This document shows, one piece after another, positions 25,629 through 34,755 of a stretch of 64,000 nucleotides of DNA. The notes under the pieces were generated by a model, which saw only the letters and a program-made list of their open reading frames with translations, was not told the origin of the DNA and made no database searches. Origin of the DNA: Chryseobacterium sp. W4I1. Lineage in GTDB: Bacteria; Bacteroidota; Bacteroidia; Flavobacteriales; Weeksellaceae. The translations under genes were made by a program, and so were the position numbers. Position 1 is the first letter of the stretch, and each line of letters starts with the position of its first letter. Where the stretch lies: positions 682,001 to 746,000 of the forward strand of contig NZ_JAUSXQ010000001.1 in the NCBI RefSeq assembly GCF_030816115.1, written 5' to 3'.

Positions 25629-28600
25629 ATGTTAAATAGGAGGATTGGAAGTTTATTTTTGGCTTTATTTTTTGTACTCACAGGCAGTTTTGTTTTTGCT
25701 CAAAATATAGACAGATCTGCAATACCTGCAAAAAAAGCGAGTCCAACTTCTATGAAGGCAGGCGCTTTTATAGATGTAAATACACCCAACTATCCGGAGT
25801 CTAATTTCAGCATTACCCAGCTGGTAAAAGATGTATTGATATCCGGTGGAGCGTGTTCCACTTCCAATGTAAGCAACGTCAATGTTTCTCCCAATTTATC
25901 AGTGAATGATGCCAACCGAAGCTGGGGTTTTTTCAATAAAGGAACCACCGCTTTCCCGTTTGCCAAAGGTATTGTTCTTACAACCGGATATGCCCGGAAA
26001 GCCGGAAACAATCTTCAGGGTACACTGAGTGATGTCCTTCCGTCAATGGGAGATGTTGATCTGGCTACTGCTTTAAATGTCAACAATGCGTCATTAAGAG
26101 ATGCTACTTATATTGAATTTGATTTTGTTCCCACTTCTACTGAAATAACATTCAGATACTTATTTGCCTCCAAAGAATATGATACTTCCCATCAGTTTGC
26201 TTGTACTATTTCAGATGGATTTGCTTTATTGCTGAAAAAATCAACAGATCCTACTTATACTAATCTCGCAGTACTGCCGGGAGGAGCAGGTCCCGTGAGT
26301 GTGACCAATATTCACCCACTGATTCCGGGAGGTTCAGGATGTGGTCCTGCTAATGAAGCCTATTTTGCAGGGGCTAATAATCCAATGGTTGAAACAAATT
26401 TTGACGGACGTACGATTCCGTTAACAGCAAAAGCGACGGTGACTCCTGGACAGACTTATCATTTCAAAATGGTTTTGGCAGATTATTCAGATCCTAATTT
26501 TGATTCTGCCGTTTTTCTTGAAGCAGGGTCATTTGATATTGGGGTGAAAATCCTGGATCCGGCTGGAGTACAGCTTCCAGCTTCTGTCAATATGTGTGAT
26601 AATACACCGCAGACATTTACCGCTTCCGTGCAGGCTCCCAATGTTACGTATCAATGGTTTTTAAATAATAACCCTATTCCCGGACAAACTGGGCCAAGCT
26701 ATACGGCTACGCAGCCTGGAGTATACAGTGTTCAGGTATTTATTCAGGGAAACAGCTGTCCGGGAACAGCCAGTATTACCGTAGTAGGAGGAACTTCCCC
26801 TACCGTACAGAATGCCACCCTTACCGCGTGTTATGCACCAGGGAATGCCACCTTTAATTTACCTTCAGCACAAGCATCTATAAGTACAACTGTTGGTGCA
26901 ACTTTTGCCTATTATGTGAATCAGGCAGATGCCATTGCTGGAAATGGAAATACAATTCCAAGCCCTGCTACCTACTCAAGCCCGGGAGGACAAACCGTTT
27001 ATGTTTTGGTGAAAAACGGGTTCTGTTCGAAAGTAGCTCAGCTTCAGCTGGTAAAAGCGCCTCAAATGACTGTGACTATTGCGCCACCGGCAGCATTAAC
27101 ATGTGTAAGCTCACAGACCACATTAAATGCTTCAGCTTCTGTATATCCTACAGGATCTGTATTCAACTGGACTACTGCTGGTGGAAATATTGTTTCAGGA
27201 GGAAATACATTAAATCCTGTAATCAATGCACCGGGAACCTATACTTTAACGATATCCAATACCTATCAGCCTGGAAGTGTTATCTGTACCGCAGTGGGGA
27301 ACGTAACAGTTACCGGAGACAGTGCACCTCCCGTTACAGGACTTACAGCCAGTAAAATACAGATATGTAATGGTGAATCAGTTACTTTAACAGCATCCGG
27401 AGGAGTTACTTACAACTGGACCGGCCTTCCGGGAACCGGAAATACACAGACAGTAACACCTACTGCAAATACTACTTATACAGTGACTGCTGTAGGAGCC
27501 AATGGATGTGTATCTCAGAATCCTGCAACTATCACTATTGAAGTTTCGCAGCCAATAACAGTACAGAATGCTGTACTGCACAAATGCTATGCACCGGGGC
27601 TTACCTATGATCTTACCACTGCCCAAAGTCAGATTACTACAGCAGGTGGAGCGGTTACCTTTACCTATTATATCAATCAGGCTGACGCTCAGGCAGGTAA
27701 TGCCAACTTTATTACAATACCCACATCGTATGCTCCACCGGGAAATCAAACCATTTATGTTTTGGTGAAAAACGGCGGATGTCATTATGTGGTTTCTTTA
27801 CAGCTATTAAGAACTGCCGAAACAACGCTTACCATAGCAGCACCGCAGGAAATTACCTGTACAACTCCTCAGACTACATTAAATGCCTCGGCATCTGTAG
27901 TCCCTGCCGGATCTACAATTGCGTGGACTGCAGCAGGAGGTGGCAATATTGTTTCAGGAGCAAATACACTTAATCCTGTAGTCAATGCAGGAGGAACGTA
28001 TACCCTTACTGTTTCCAATGTATCACAACCAGGAAATCTAACCTGTACCTATACAGCAAGTGTTACTGTCACTCAAAACACGTCACTGCCAACGGCAACA
28101 TTAACTTCATCTCAACCCAGAATATGCGTAGGTGAGTCTGTAACGCTGACAGCTTCAGGCGGGGTAACTTATAACTGGCCAGGCCTTACCGGAAACGGAA
28201 GTACTCAGGTAGTTTCTCCTACTTCTGATACCGTTTATACTGTGTTTGCGGTAGGAGCTAACGGATGTGTTTCAGCAACTCCAGCGACAGTAACTGTTTT
28301 AGTTGGACCACCAATTGCAGGGGTAACAGCTTCTAAAGTAAAAATATGTGCCGGAGAATCTGTCACACTTACAGCTACAGGAGGATTTACCTATAACTGG
28401 GTAGGCCTTACCGGAAATGGGAACACTCAGGTAGTTTCGCCTACAGCGACGACCATATATTCTGTATATGCTCTTGGAGGAAATGGATGTAGCTCGGTCA
28501 CTCCTGCTACGGTAGAAATAAAGGTTGTTCCTGCTATTGTTTCTACATTGGAAGATGTTTACGTATGTGCTGGAGATACTGGTGTTTTAGATGCAGGTGC

Positions 28601-29228
28601 AGGCACTGATTACACTTATATCTGGAATACGGGTGCTACTACACAGACCATTTCTACCAATGTTCCCGGAACCTATAATGTTACCATAAGCAATGGTGTA
28701 TGTTCTAAGGTCTTCTCTGCAAGCTTAATGAATCCGGATCTTCCACAGTTTACCAATATTGCCTATGACAACCATGTTCTTACCCTTAGTGCAAGCAATC
28801 CTACAGGAGGCGTTTTGGAATATTCTATAGATGGAGGGATTACGTGGCAGGCATCCAATCTATTCTACAGTGTTTTAGATAATACAAATTATCATGTGAT
28901 GGTCAGGGTGAAAGATGCAAAATGTGGAACATCAATAGATTACTTCACATTTGTGATCAGTAATGCTATTACACCTAATTCGGATGGAATAAATGACACC
29001 ATAGACTTCTCAGGAATCAGAGGTTACAACAATTTTGCAGCTTCAGTTTTTGACCGATATGGAGCGGAATTGTTCAAAGCGACCAAAACTGATGCTATAT
29101 GGAAAGGTTCTTTAAAAGGGATGAATCTTCCTACAGGCACCTATTGGTATAAAGTACAGTGGGAAAACCCGGCCAGTAAAAAGCTGGAGCAGCGGTCGGG
29201 CTGGATATTGTTAAAAAATAGAAACTAA
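25629..29228 (+). CDS. Enlarged choice-of-anchor L surface protein, T9SS class B (array copy 2)
   Basis: Surface protein of 1199 residues, 400 longer than its neighbours. Signal peptide about 1-25 (ends VFAQ), choice-of-anchor L domain about 45-310, then a repeat region. Two long repeats follow: residues about 392-643 and 644-896, each made of a 175-residue part (TVQNA(T/V)L to SVTVT) and a 77-residue Ig-like part with ICxGESVTLTASGGVTYNW (cysteines C580 and C833). A third copy of the small part is at about 897-970 (C907). Then come a CAGDTGVLDAGAG module and the class B sorting domain (about 1115-1199, ITPNSDGIND). The extra length is due to this internal duplication. The protein would project a longer stalk from the cell; ligand unknown. 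Confidence 0.9.
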   Translation: MLNRRIGSLFLALFFVLTGSFVFAQNIDRSAIPAKKASPTSMKAGAFIDVNTPNYPESNFSITQLVKDVLISGGACSTSNVSNVNVSPNLSVNDANRSWGFFNKGTTAFPFAKGIVLTTGYARKAGNNLQGTLSDVLPSMGDVDLATALNVNNASLRDATYIEFDFVPTSTEITFRYLFASKEYDTSHQFACTISDGFALLLKKSTDPTYTNLAVLPGGAGPVSVTNIHPLIPGGSGCGPANEAYFAGANNPMVETNFDGRTIPLTAKATVTPGQTYHFKMVLADYSDPNFDSAVFLEAGSFDIGVKILDPAGVQLPASVNMCDNTPQTFTASVQAPNVTYQWFLNNNPIPGQTGPSYTATQPGVYSVQVFIQGNSCPGTASITVVGGTSPTVQNATLTACYAPGNATFNLPSAQASISTTVGATFAYYVNQADAIAGNGNTIPSPATYSSPGGQTVYVLVKNGFCSKVAQLQLVKAPQMTVTIAPPAALTCVSSQTTLNASASVYPTGSVFNWTTAGGNIVSGGNTLNPVINAPGTYTLTISNTYQPGSVICTAVGNVTVTGDSAPPVTGLTASKIQICNGESVTLTASGGVTYNWTGLPGTGNTQTVTPTANTTYTVTAVGANGCVSQNPATITIEVSQPITVQNAVLHKCYAPGLTYDLTTAQSQITTAGGAVTFTYYINQADAQAGNANFITIPTSYAPPGNQTIYVLVKNGGCHYVVSLQLLRTAETTLTIAAPQEITCTTPQTTLNASASVVPAGSTIAWTAAGGGNIVSGANTLNPVVNAGGTYTLTVSNVSQPGNLTCTYTASVTVTQNTSLPTATLTSSQPRICVGESVTLTASGGVTYNWPGLTGNGSTQVVSPTSDTVYTVFAVGANGCVSATPATVTVLVGPPIAGVTASKVKICAGESVTLTATGGFTYNWVGLTGNGNTQVVSPTATTIYSVYALGGNGCSSVTPATVEIKVVPAIVSTLEDVYVCAGDTGVLDAGAGTDYTYIWNTGATTQTISTNVPGTYNVTISNGVCSKVFSASLMNPDLPQFTNIAYDNHVLTLSASNPTGGVLEYSIDGGITWQASNLFYSVLDNTNYHVMVRVKDAKCGTSIDYFTFVISNAITPNSDGINDTIDFSGIRGYNNFAASVFDRYGAELFKATKTDAIWKGSLKGMNLPTGTYWYKVQWENPASKKLEQRSGWILLKNRN
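26802..28316 (+). repeat. Internal tandem duplication (~756 bp units) in array copy 2
   Basis: Unit 1 spans about 26802-27557 and unit 2 about 27558-28316. They are aligned by TVQNA starts at residues 392 and 644 and by matching cysteines 253 residues apart. The DNA has diverged, so the duplication is not very recent. A partial third unit (the Ig-like part only) follows. Confidence 0.8.
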
Positions 29229-29232
29229 TAAA

Positions 29233-29267
29233 TAAACCTTCCATATTTGGGAGGTTATTTTTTTTTA
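29233..29267 (+). terminator. Rho-independent terminator
   Basis: Stem AACCTTCC (29235-29242) / GGGAGGTT (29249-29256) with one G-U pair, then a T8 run after one A. It separates array copies 2 and 3. Confidence 0.8.
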
Positions 29268-29312
29268 CGTTATAAAAAAGATAAAAAATATGTCATATAT
29301 TTGAAAATAAAT

Positions 29313-29320
29313 TAAATTTG
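29313..29320 (+). promoter_or_regulatory. -7 box TAAATTTG before the third anchor L gene
   Basis: A perfect TAnnTTTG box 25 bases before the ATG at 29345. Its last three bases, TTG, are in frame with the gene and can be mistaken for a start codon. Confidence 0.65.
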
Positions 29321-29344
29321 TTGAAACTAAGTATTAAAAGTATT

Positions 29345-31711
29345 ATGAGAAGAAATCTACTGTTTTTTTTATTTTTTTTAGTCACCTCGACTTTTTTATA
29401 TTCACAAAATGGTAAGCCAAGAATTCCCCACAAAGAAACGGTTTCAGGAACCAATAAAGCAGGAGCCTTTATTGACGTTAATGTTCCTCCGTATGTAGAA
29501 TCCGGCTACTCCATTACACAGCTCGTAAAGGATGTACTGATCTCTTCAGGAACGAATACCTGTGTGACACCAGCGGTAACCAATGTGAAAATCACCCCTA
29601 ACCACGCAGTAGGAAATGCGGACAGATCCTGGGGGTATTTTAATAAAGGAACTACCAATTTTCCTTTTAAAGATGGTATTATACTTTCTACCGGGAAAGC
29701 CGCAAGAGCAGGTAATGGCCCTGAAGGTAACTTAGGTGATGACAATGGCGGAGGAACAGATTCTGATCTTGCCCAGGCTATCGGAGCTACCGGAACACTT
29801 GCTGATGCTGTTCTTTTGGAATTTGATTTTGTACCTACCACCAGTCAGATTAAATTTAACTATATATTGGCCTCTGAAGAATACTATGGGTCTTTTCCTT
29901 GTAACTATGCAGATGCCTTTGCCATTCTACTTAAACCTACATCCGGAGGTCCCTACCAAAATATGGCAATTCTTCCGGGAGGTGCGGGACCTGTAAGTGT
30001 AACGAACATTCACCCTGCGGTACCTGGAAGCTGTGGAGCCGTTAATGAACAGTATTTTGCAGGATACAATACAACCAATATCGAAACAAACTTTGAGGGA
30101 AGAACTATTCCCCTGACTGCGACCGCTACTGTAGTTGCTGGCCAGGAATATCATTTTAAGATGGTTATTGCAGATTATACACCTTATACTTTCCCCGATC
30201 ATGTTTATGATTCCGCAGTGTTTTTAGAAGGTGGATCATTTAATATTGGTGTAGAGCTTCTGGATCCAAGCGGAGCCACATTACCTTCTGACATTAATGT
30301 ATGTGATAACGTACCACAGGTGATCACAGCTTCTGTAAGTGATCCTAACTTATTATACCAATGGTTCCTTAATGGAGTTCCAGTAACAGGTGCTACTACG
30401 AACACCATTACAGCTGTGCAGCCTGGAACGTATACCATTGAAGTAAGTGTTCCGGGGAATCCATGTCCGGGTAAAGCAACAATACAAATTCATGGAGGAA
30501 CAACTCCGCAGGCACAGGATGCGACGCTGTTGCTTTGTTCTACACCGGATATTACCACTTTCGACCTTACCAATGCGATGCCTTCACTGAGCCCGACACC
30601 GGGAGCTGTATTTAAGTTCTATGTCAATCAGGCTGATGCAATAGCTCAAAACAATAATAATATCCAGAATATTTTAAATTATAACGGAACCGATGGCCAG
30701 ATCCTCTATACGGTAATTTCAAACGGAGGATTCTGTAGCAAACTCGTAGAATTAAAGCTGTTGAAAGAAACTACACCGGTAGCAGGTCTGAAATCTTCCA
30801 GAATAAAAATATGTCCGGGAGAATCTGTAACCCTTACTGCTGAAGGAGGAGTAACTTATCAATGGATGAACTTCTCGGGTACCGGAAATACCCAAACCGC
30901 AACCTTATACCAAACTACAACCTTTACAGTGTATGCTGTAGGAGCAAAAGGCTGCCGTTCGTTAAATCCTGCTACAATAAGAGTAGAAGTTACGCCGGAG
31001 ATCACTTCACCTTTAAAAGATGTAGAAATGTGTCTGGGTGACCGTGTAGTTTTAGATGCAGGAGCAGGCCCGAATTATAAATACTTATGGAGTACCGGAG
31101 CCACTACACAAACGATCACAGTAGATAGCTGGGGCATTTATACCGTAGAGGTAGATAACGGATTCTGTAAAAAGATCTTCTCAGCCAAAGTAGGAGGGGC
31201 GGCCACTCCGTTCGTTACAGCAGCTAATTACGAAAGTTCAAAAAAAACAATCACGATCATTGCTGAAAACCCTCTAATGAATAATACCCCAAGCACCTTA
31301 GAATATTCCTTAGATGATGGGATCACATGGCAGGAGTCAAATGTTTTCACTAATCTTTTAAACAATACCAATTATACGGTTATAGTGAGAAGAGTAGGAA
31401 CTCATTGCGTGGGAACCTTTGATTTTTATACCCTTCAGATCAACAATATCATTACGCCTAATGATGACGGAGTGAATGATGTTCTGGATCTGAAAGCTCT
31501 TATTGGATTCAAAAACTTTACAGGATCCGTATTTGACAGATATGGTGTGGAAATGTTCAGATTCTCCAAAGAAAAACCTATCTGGGACGGAACTGTAGCA
31601 GGCAAGAAGCTTTCAACAGCGACTTATTGGTATAAATTCAATTTTGAATATCCTAAGTCTAAAGTTCAGATGAACTGGTCCGGCTGGATCATGCTGAAGA
31701 ACCGAGAATAA
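29345..31711 (+). CDS. Choice-of-anchor L surface protein, T9SS class B (array copy 3)
   Basis: Surface protein of 788 residues from the ATG at 29345 (MRRNLLFFLFFLVTSTFLYSQ, a clean signal peptide). A TTG nine codons earlier is part of the promoter box and is rejected as start. The choice-of-anchor L domain lies about 40-320 (GIILSTGKAARAGN, LEFDFVPTTSQIKFNYILASEEY), followed by Ig/PKD-like modules (ICPGESVTLTAEGGVTYQW, MCLGDRVVLDAGAG) and the class B sorting domain from about 703 (ITPNDDGVNDVLDL to GWIMLKN). It has the same plan as array copy 1. It ends at a bidirectional terminator shared with rsmA. Confidence 0.9.
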   Translation: MRRNLLFFLFFLVTSTFLYSQNGKPRIPHKETVSGTNKAGAFIDVNVPPYVESGYSITQLVKDVLISSGTNTCVTPAVTNVKITPNHAVGNADRSWGYFNKGTTNFPFKDGIILSTGKAARAGNGPEGNLGDDNGGGTDSDLAQAIGATGTLADAVLLEFDFVPTTSQIKFNYILASEEYYGSFPCNYADAFAILLKPTSGGPYQNMAILPGGAGPVSVTNIHPAVPGSCGAVNEQYFAGYNTTNIETNFEGRTIPLTATATVVAGQEYHFKMVIADYTPYTFPDHVYDSAVFLEGGSFNIGVELLDPSGATLPSDINVCDNVPQVITASVSDPNLLYQWFLNGVPVTGATTNTITAVQPGTYTIEVSVPGNPCPGKATIQIHGGTTPQAQDATLLLCSTPDITTFDLTNAMPSLSPTPGAVFKFYVNQADAIAQNNNNIQNILNYNGTDGQILYTVISNGGFCSKLVELKLLKETTPVAGLKSSRIKICPGESVTLTAEGGVTYQWMNFSGTGNTQTATLYQTTTFTVYAVGAKGCRSLNPATIRVEVTPEITSPLKDVEMCLGDRVVLDAGAGPNYKYLWSTGATTQTITVDSWGIYTVEVDNGFCKKIFSAKVGGAATPFVTAANYESSKKTITIIAENPLMNNTPSTLEYSLDDGITWQESNVFTNLLNNTNYTVIVRRVGTHCVGTFDFYTLQINNIITPNDDGVNDVLDLKALIGFKNFTGSVFDRYGVEMFRFSKEKPIWDGTVAGKKLSTATYWYKFNFEYPKSKVQMNWSGWIMLKNRE

Positions 31712-31726
31712 TAGATAAAGTCTACA

Positions 31727-31765
31727 TAAAAAGCCTTTCAAGTCAAATTGAAAGGCTTTTTTATT
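31727..31765. terminator. Bidirectional terminator
   Basis: Stem AAAAAGCCTTTCAA (31728-31741) / TTGAAAGGCTTTTT (31748-31761), loop GTCAAA. It lies between the convergent anchor L gene and rsmA. Confidence 0.9.
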
Positions 31766-31781
31766 TTTTGAAAACAGAAGA

Positions 31782-32552
31782 TTACTTATTTTCTTTCCAC
31801 AGATTCGCAAAACTGATAAAATCCAGCACGCTTAGCTCTTCCGCTCTTTTGTCTAAAAATTCGTGTGTTTTCAACGCGTCGGGAATTTCCAGAACCTTCA
31901 GGGAATTTGAAAGTTTTTTTCTTCTCTGGTTAAATCCAGCCTTTACGATCTGCTTAAAAAGAACCTCGTTTCCGGCAAGGCCTTCTTTCGGATTTCGGGT
32001 TAGCCTGATCACTCCGGATTTCACCTTCGGAGGTGGATTAAACACATTTTCATGAACCGTAAACAGGTAAAAGACATCATAGTACGCCTGGATCAGCACA
32101 GAAAGAATACCGTAATCTTTAGTTCTTGGTACTGCTGCCGTTCTTTCAGCAACTTCTTTCTGAAACATTCCCACCATTTCAGGAACCTGCCCATAGTAAT
32201 CAATGATCTTAAAAAGGATCTGTGAAGAAATGTTGTATGGGAAGTTACCAATGATGGCGATTTGTTCACCATTGATAAAATTAAAATCCTGCTTCAGGAA
32301 ATCTCCCACAAAAGTATCCTCTGTGACCTTTGAATAATTCTTTTTAAGGTATTCAATAGATTCTGTATCGATCTCTGCAAGGTAGATGTTTTGGTCCTTT
32401 TCAAGCAGATATTTAGTAAGGACTCCCATTCCGGGACCTACTTCCATGACATTTTTATAGTCTTCATAGCTAAGACCTTCCACGATTTTTCTCGCGATGT
32501 TTTCATCTGTCAGAAAGTGCTGTCCAAGATGTTTTTTTGCTTTTACACTCAA
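31782..32552 (-). CDS. rsmA: 16S rRNA dimethyladenosine transferase RsmA/KsgA
   Basis: S-adenosylmethionine-dependent enzyme of 256 residues that dimethylates the two adjacent adenines in the 3' end hairpin of 16S rRNA. AKKHLGQHFLTD at the start, the SAM site EVGPGMGVLTKYLL, and the catalytic IIGNFPYNISSQILFKI are all present and intact. Length is normal for the family. It is convergent with the anchor L array and divergent from ftsX across 91 bases. Confidence 0.97.
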   Translation of the reverse strand: MSVKAKKHLGQHFLTDENIARKIVEGLSYEDYKNVMEVGPGMGVLTKYLLEKDQNIYLAEIDTESIEYLKKNYSKVTEDTFVGDFLKQDFNFINGEQIAIIGNFPYNISSQILFKIIDYYGQVPEMVGMFQKEVAERTAAVPRTKDYGILSVLIQAYYDVFYLFTVHENVFNPPPKVKSGVIRLTRNPKEGLAGNEVLFKQIVKAGFNQRRKKLSNSLKVLEIPDALKTHEFLDKRAEELSVLDFISFANLWKENK

Positions 32553-32643
32553 AGTTTTTTATGATTTTATTAACAATGATTTTCTTTATTTCGTCCCAAA
32601 TTTCGGAAGATTTTTTCTATTTTAGCCAAAAATTTTAATATTA

Positions 32644-33543
32644 ATGGCTAAATCTGTAGATGAATTTAATAAGAAAAGGCTTCGGTCCAGCAATATTACT
32701 GTAGTAATAAGTATTGCCTTAGTGTTATTTTTGTTAGGACTAATGGGGCTTATTTTGATTAATGCCCAAAAATATTCTGACTATATCAAAGAACAACTGG
32801 TAGTAAATGCTTATTTTGATGAAAATTATGATGCTAAAGACTCCGTAAAAATTGCAAAACTAGAAGAAGAAACTTTTAAAAAGGTACAGACATTAGCTCC
32901 TGTGAAAAAAGCGACTTATATCTCAAGAGATATGGCTGCCAAAGAAGCCAAAAAAACAATGGGGATAGATAGTGATGCGCTTTTTGAAGAAAATATTTTC
33001 CCTTCCTCTATCGAAGTGGCTTTAAAACCGGAATATGTAGACCCTGCAAAAATAGATGGAGCGATTAAAATAATCAAATCCGTTCCCGGTATTGTAGACG
33101 TTAAGAATGACAGTACCTTGATGGTGGATGTTTATAATAACCTGAGCAGAATTCTGAAATGGATCTTAGGGTTTTCTATTCTTTTCCTTGTATTGGCTGT
33201 AGTTCTTATCAACAACTCTATCAGGCTGAAAATATTCTCTAAAAGATTTATCATCAAAACCATGCAGCTTGTAGGGGCAAAAAGAAGATTTATCCTTAAG
33301 CCGTTTATCATAGAAGCTATTGTTTTAGGCGCTATTGGATCTGCATTGGGTCTGCTGGCATTGGGTGGAGTATGGTATTACTTTACAAACCAGATAGGTT
33401 CAGCCTTTGTACAGGACAACAATCAGTATTTCTGGCTGGTTATCTTAGTGCTGGGAGTGGGGATTTTTATTTCCGTTTTAAGTACTATTTTCGCTACTTG
33501 GAGATTCCTAAAATCAAACGTTGACGATCTATATTACTCTTAA
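32644..33543 (+). CDS. ftsX: Cell division protein FtsX
   Basis: Inner-membrane ABC-type permease of 299 residues that works with the FtsE ATPase to control peptidoglycan hydrolases at the septum. One helix near the N terminus (about 18-42), a large external domain (about 50-170), and three more helices (about 175-198, 222-250, 262-288), the four-helix plan of FtsX. The family pattern KTMQLVGAKRRFILKPFIIEA is in the loop after the second helix. No ftsE is next to it, as is usual in Bacteroidota. It starts a run of co-directional genes: DUF3098, uppP, lipoprotein, truB and rluF. Confidence 0.93.
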   Translation: MAKSVDEFNKKRLRSSNITVVISIALVLFLLGLMGLILINAQKYSDYIKEQLVVNAYFDENYDAKDSVKIAKLEEETFKKVQTLAPVKKATYISRDMAAKEAKKTMGIDSDALFEENIFPSSIEVALKPEYVDPAKIDGAIKIIKSVPGIVDVKNDSTLMVDVYNNLSRILKWILGFSILFLVLAVVLINNSIRLKIFSKRFIIKTMQLVGAKRRFILKPFIIEAIVLGAIGSALGLLALGGVWYYFTNQIGSAFVQDNNQYFWLVILVLGVGIFISVLSTIFATWRFLKSNVDDLYYS

Positions 33544-33545
33544 TA

Positions 33546-33842
33546 ATGAGCAAAAAAACAAATAAATTTTCCGCTTCAGAGTTTGGAAAAGACACTGAAT
33601 TACAACAGGAAAACACTTTTTATTTCGGACAGCAGAACTTTAAGTGGATGCTGATAGGGCTTGCGTTTATCATCGTAGGATTTCTTCTGATGATGGGACC
33701 GGATGCCAATACAGTAGATGGTAAATTTGATCCCGACTCCTGGAATGATGGTATTTTTTCCGTACGCAGGATCAGAATTGCCCCTCTGTTCGTAGTGATA
33801 GGCTTTGTCATAGAAGTTTATGCTATTTTAAAAAGAAAATAA
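33546..33842 (+). CDS. DUF3098 small membrane protein
   Basis: A 98-residue protein with two membrane helices (about 35-55 and 77-95) joined by a short polar loop (PDANTVDGKFDPDSWNDGIF). It begins two bases after ftsX, so translation is coupled, and the pairing with ftsX is a fixed feature of flavobacterial genomes as far as I know. A role with FtsX in the envelope is likely but unproven. Confidence 0.88.
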   Translation: MSKKTNKFSASEFGKDTELQQENTFYFGQQNFKWMLIGLAFIIVGFLLMMGPDANTVDGKFDPDSWNDGIFSVRRIRIAPLFVVIGFVIEVYAILKRK

Positions 33843-33860
33843 ACCTAACTTTTATTTAAA

Positions 33861-33921
33861 GATTAAGAGATTGAGGGATTTAGACGTTTTCTAAATTTCA
33901 CGATCTCTTCATCATTTAATC
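33861..33921. repeat. Imperfect inverted repeat between DUF3098 and uppP
   Basis: The left arm GATTAAGAGATTGAGGGATTTAG (33861-33883) has a complement with gaps in CTAAATTTCACGATCTCTTC through TTTAATC (33891-33921). The transcript could fold into a long imperfect hairpin in the 90-base gap. It lacks a T run, so it is not a classic terminator; it may attenuate, protect or separate the messages. Confidence 0.5.
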
Positions 33922-33932
33922 ATCAATATATT

Positions 33933-34751
33933 ATGGATCTATTTAAGGCAATCATTATTGCGATTATCGAAGGACTTACAGAGTACCTTCCTATTTCGTC
34001 CACAGCACATATGGGTTTCACAGCAAGCCTGATGGGAATGCAGGATGATGAATTTCTGAAAATGTTTCAGGTATCCATCCAGTTTGGAGCTATACTTTCC
34101 GTTGTGGTAGCGTACTGGAAAAAATTCTTTGATCTGAAAAATCTCCAGTTTTATTATAAACTTGCTTTTGCAGTAGTTCCTGCATTGGTTTTAGGATATT
34201 TATTTGATGATAAGATAGAAGCCATTCTTGGGAATCAAATTGCTATTTCCTCAGTTCTTGTATTGGGTGGGGTAGTTTTGCTTTTTGCAGACCAATGGTT
34301 CAAGAATCCAAGAATAGATGATGAAAAGGGAATTACCATAAAAAAGGCCATTACAATAGGTTTTTGGCAGTGTCTGGCAATGATGCCGGGAACGAGCCGT
34401 AGTGCAGCTTCCATTATCGGGGGAATGACACAAGGGCTTACGAGAAAAGCGGCTGCAGAATTTTCATTCTTTCTGGCCGTTCCTACTATGCTGGCAGTGA
34501 CAGTATATTCTGTTTTCCTGAAAACATGGGGTAAGGAAACTGCTCATCCTCAGAAAGGATATGAAATGATCATGGCATCTCAGGATCACATCATTATTTT
34601 TGTAGTGGGAAATATTGTGGCCTTTATTGTAGCGCTTATTGCGATCAAAGCATTCATCGGAGTGCTCAATAAATATGGTTTCAGACCTTGGGGTTGGTAC
34701 CGTATCTTTGTTGGTATTGCTCTGTTGATCTATTTTTATTTCTTTAAATAA
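33933..34751 (+). CDS. uppP: Undecaprenyl-diphosphate phosphatase
   Basis: Integral membrane enzyme of 272 residues that removes a phosphate from undecaprenyl diphosphate so that the lipid carrier can be reused in peptidoglycan and surface polysaccharide synthesis. Both catalytic motifs are present: EGLTEYLPISSTAHM (13-27) and PGTSRSAAS (152-160). About eight helices. Overproduction of this family gives bacitracin resistance, hence the old name BacA. It sits in the ftsX to rluF run and is followed four bases later by a small lipoprotein. Confidence 0.96.
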   Translation: MDLFKAIIIAIIEGLTEYLPISSTAHMGFTASLMGMQDDEFLKMFQVSIQFGAILSVVVAYWKKFFDLKNLQFYYKLAFAVVPALVLGYLFDDKIEAILGNQIAISSVLVLGGVVLLFADQWFKNPRIDDEKGITIKKAITIGFWQCLAMMPGTSRSAASIIGGMTQGLTRKAAAEFSFFLAVPTMLAVTVYSVFLKTWGKETAHPQKGYEMIMASQDHIIIFVVGNIVAFIVALIAIKAFIGVLNKYGFRPWGWYRIFVGIALLIYFYFFK

Positions 34752-34755
34752 ATAT

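Noticed and set aside
27387-27785. Minus-strand cysteine-rich frame of 132 codons
   Set aside because: It is a shadow of the repetitive surface protein gene on the plus strand.
29318-29344. N-terminal extension of the third anchor L protein from TTG
   Set aside because: The TTG is the end of the TAAATTTG promoter box; the ATG at 29345 gives a proper signal peptide.
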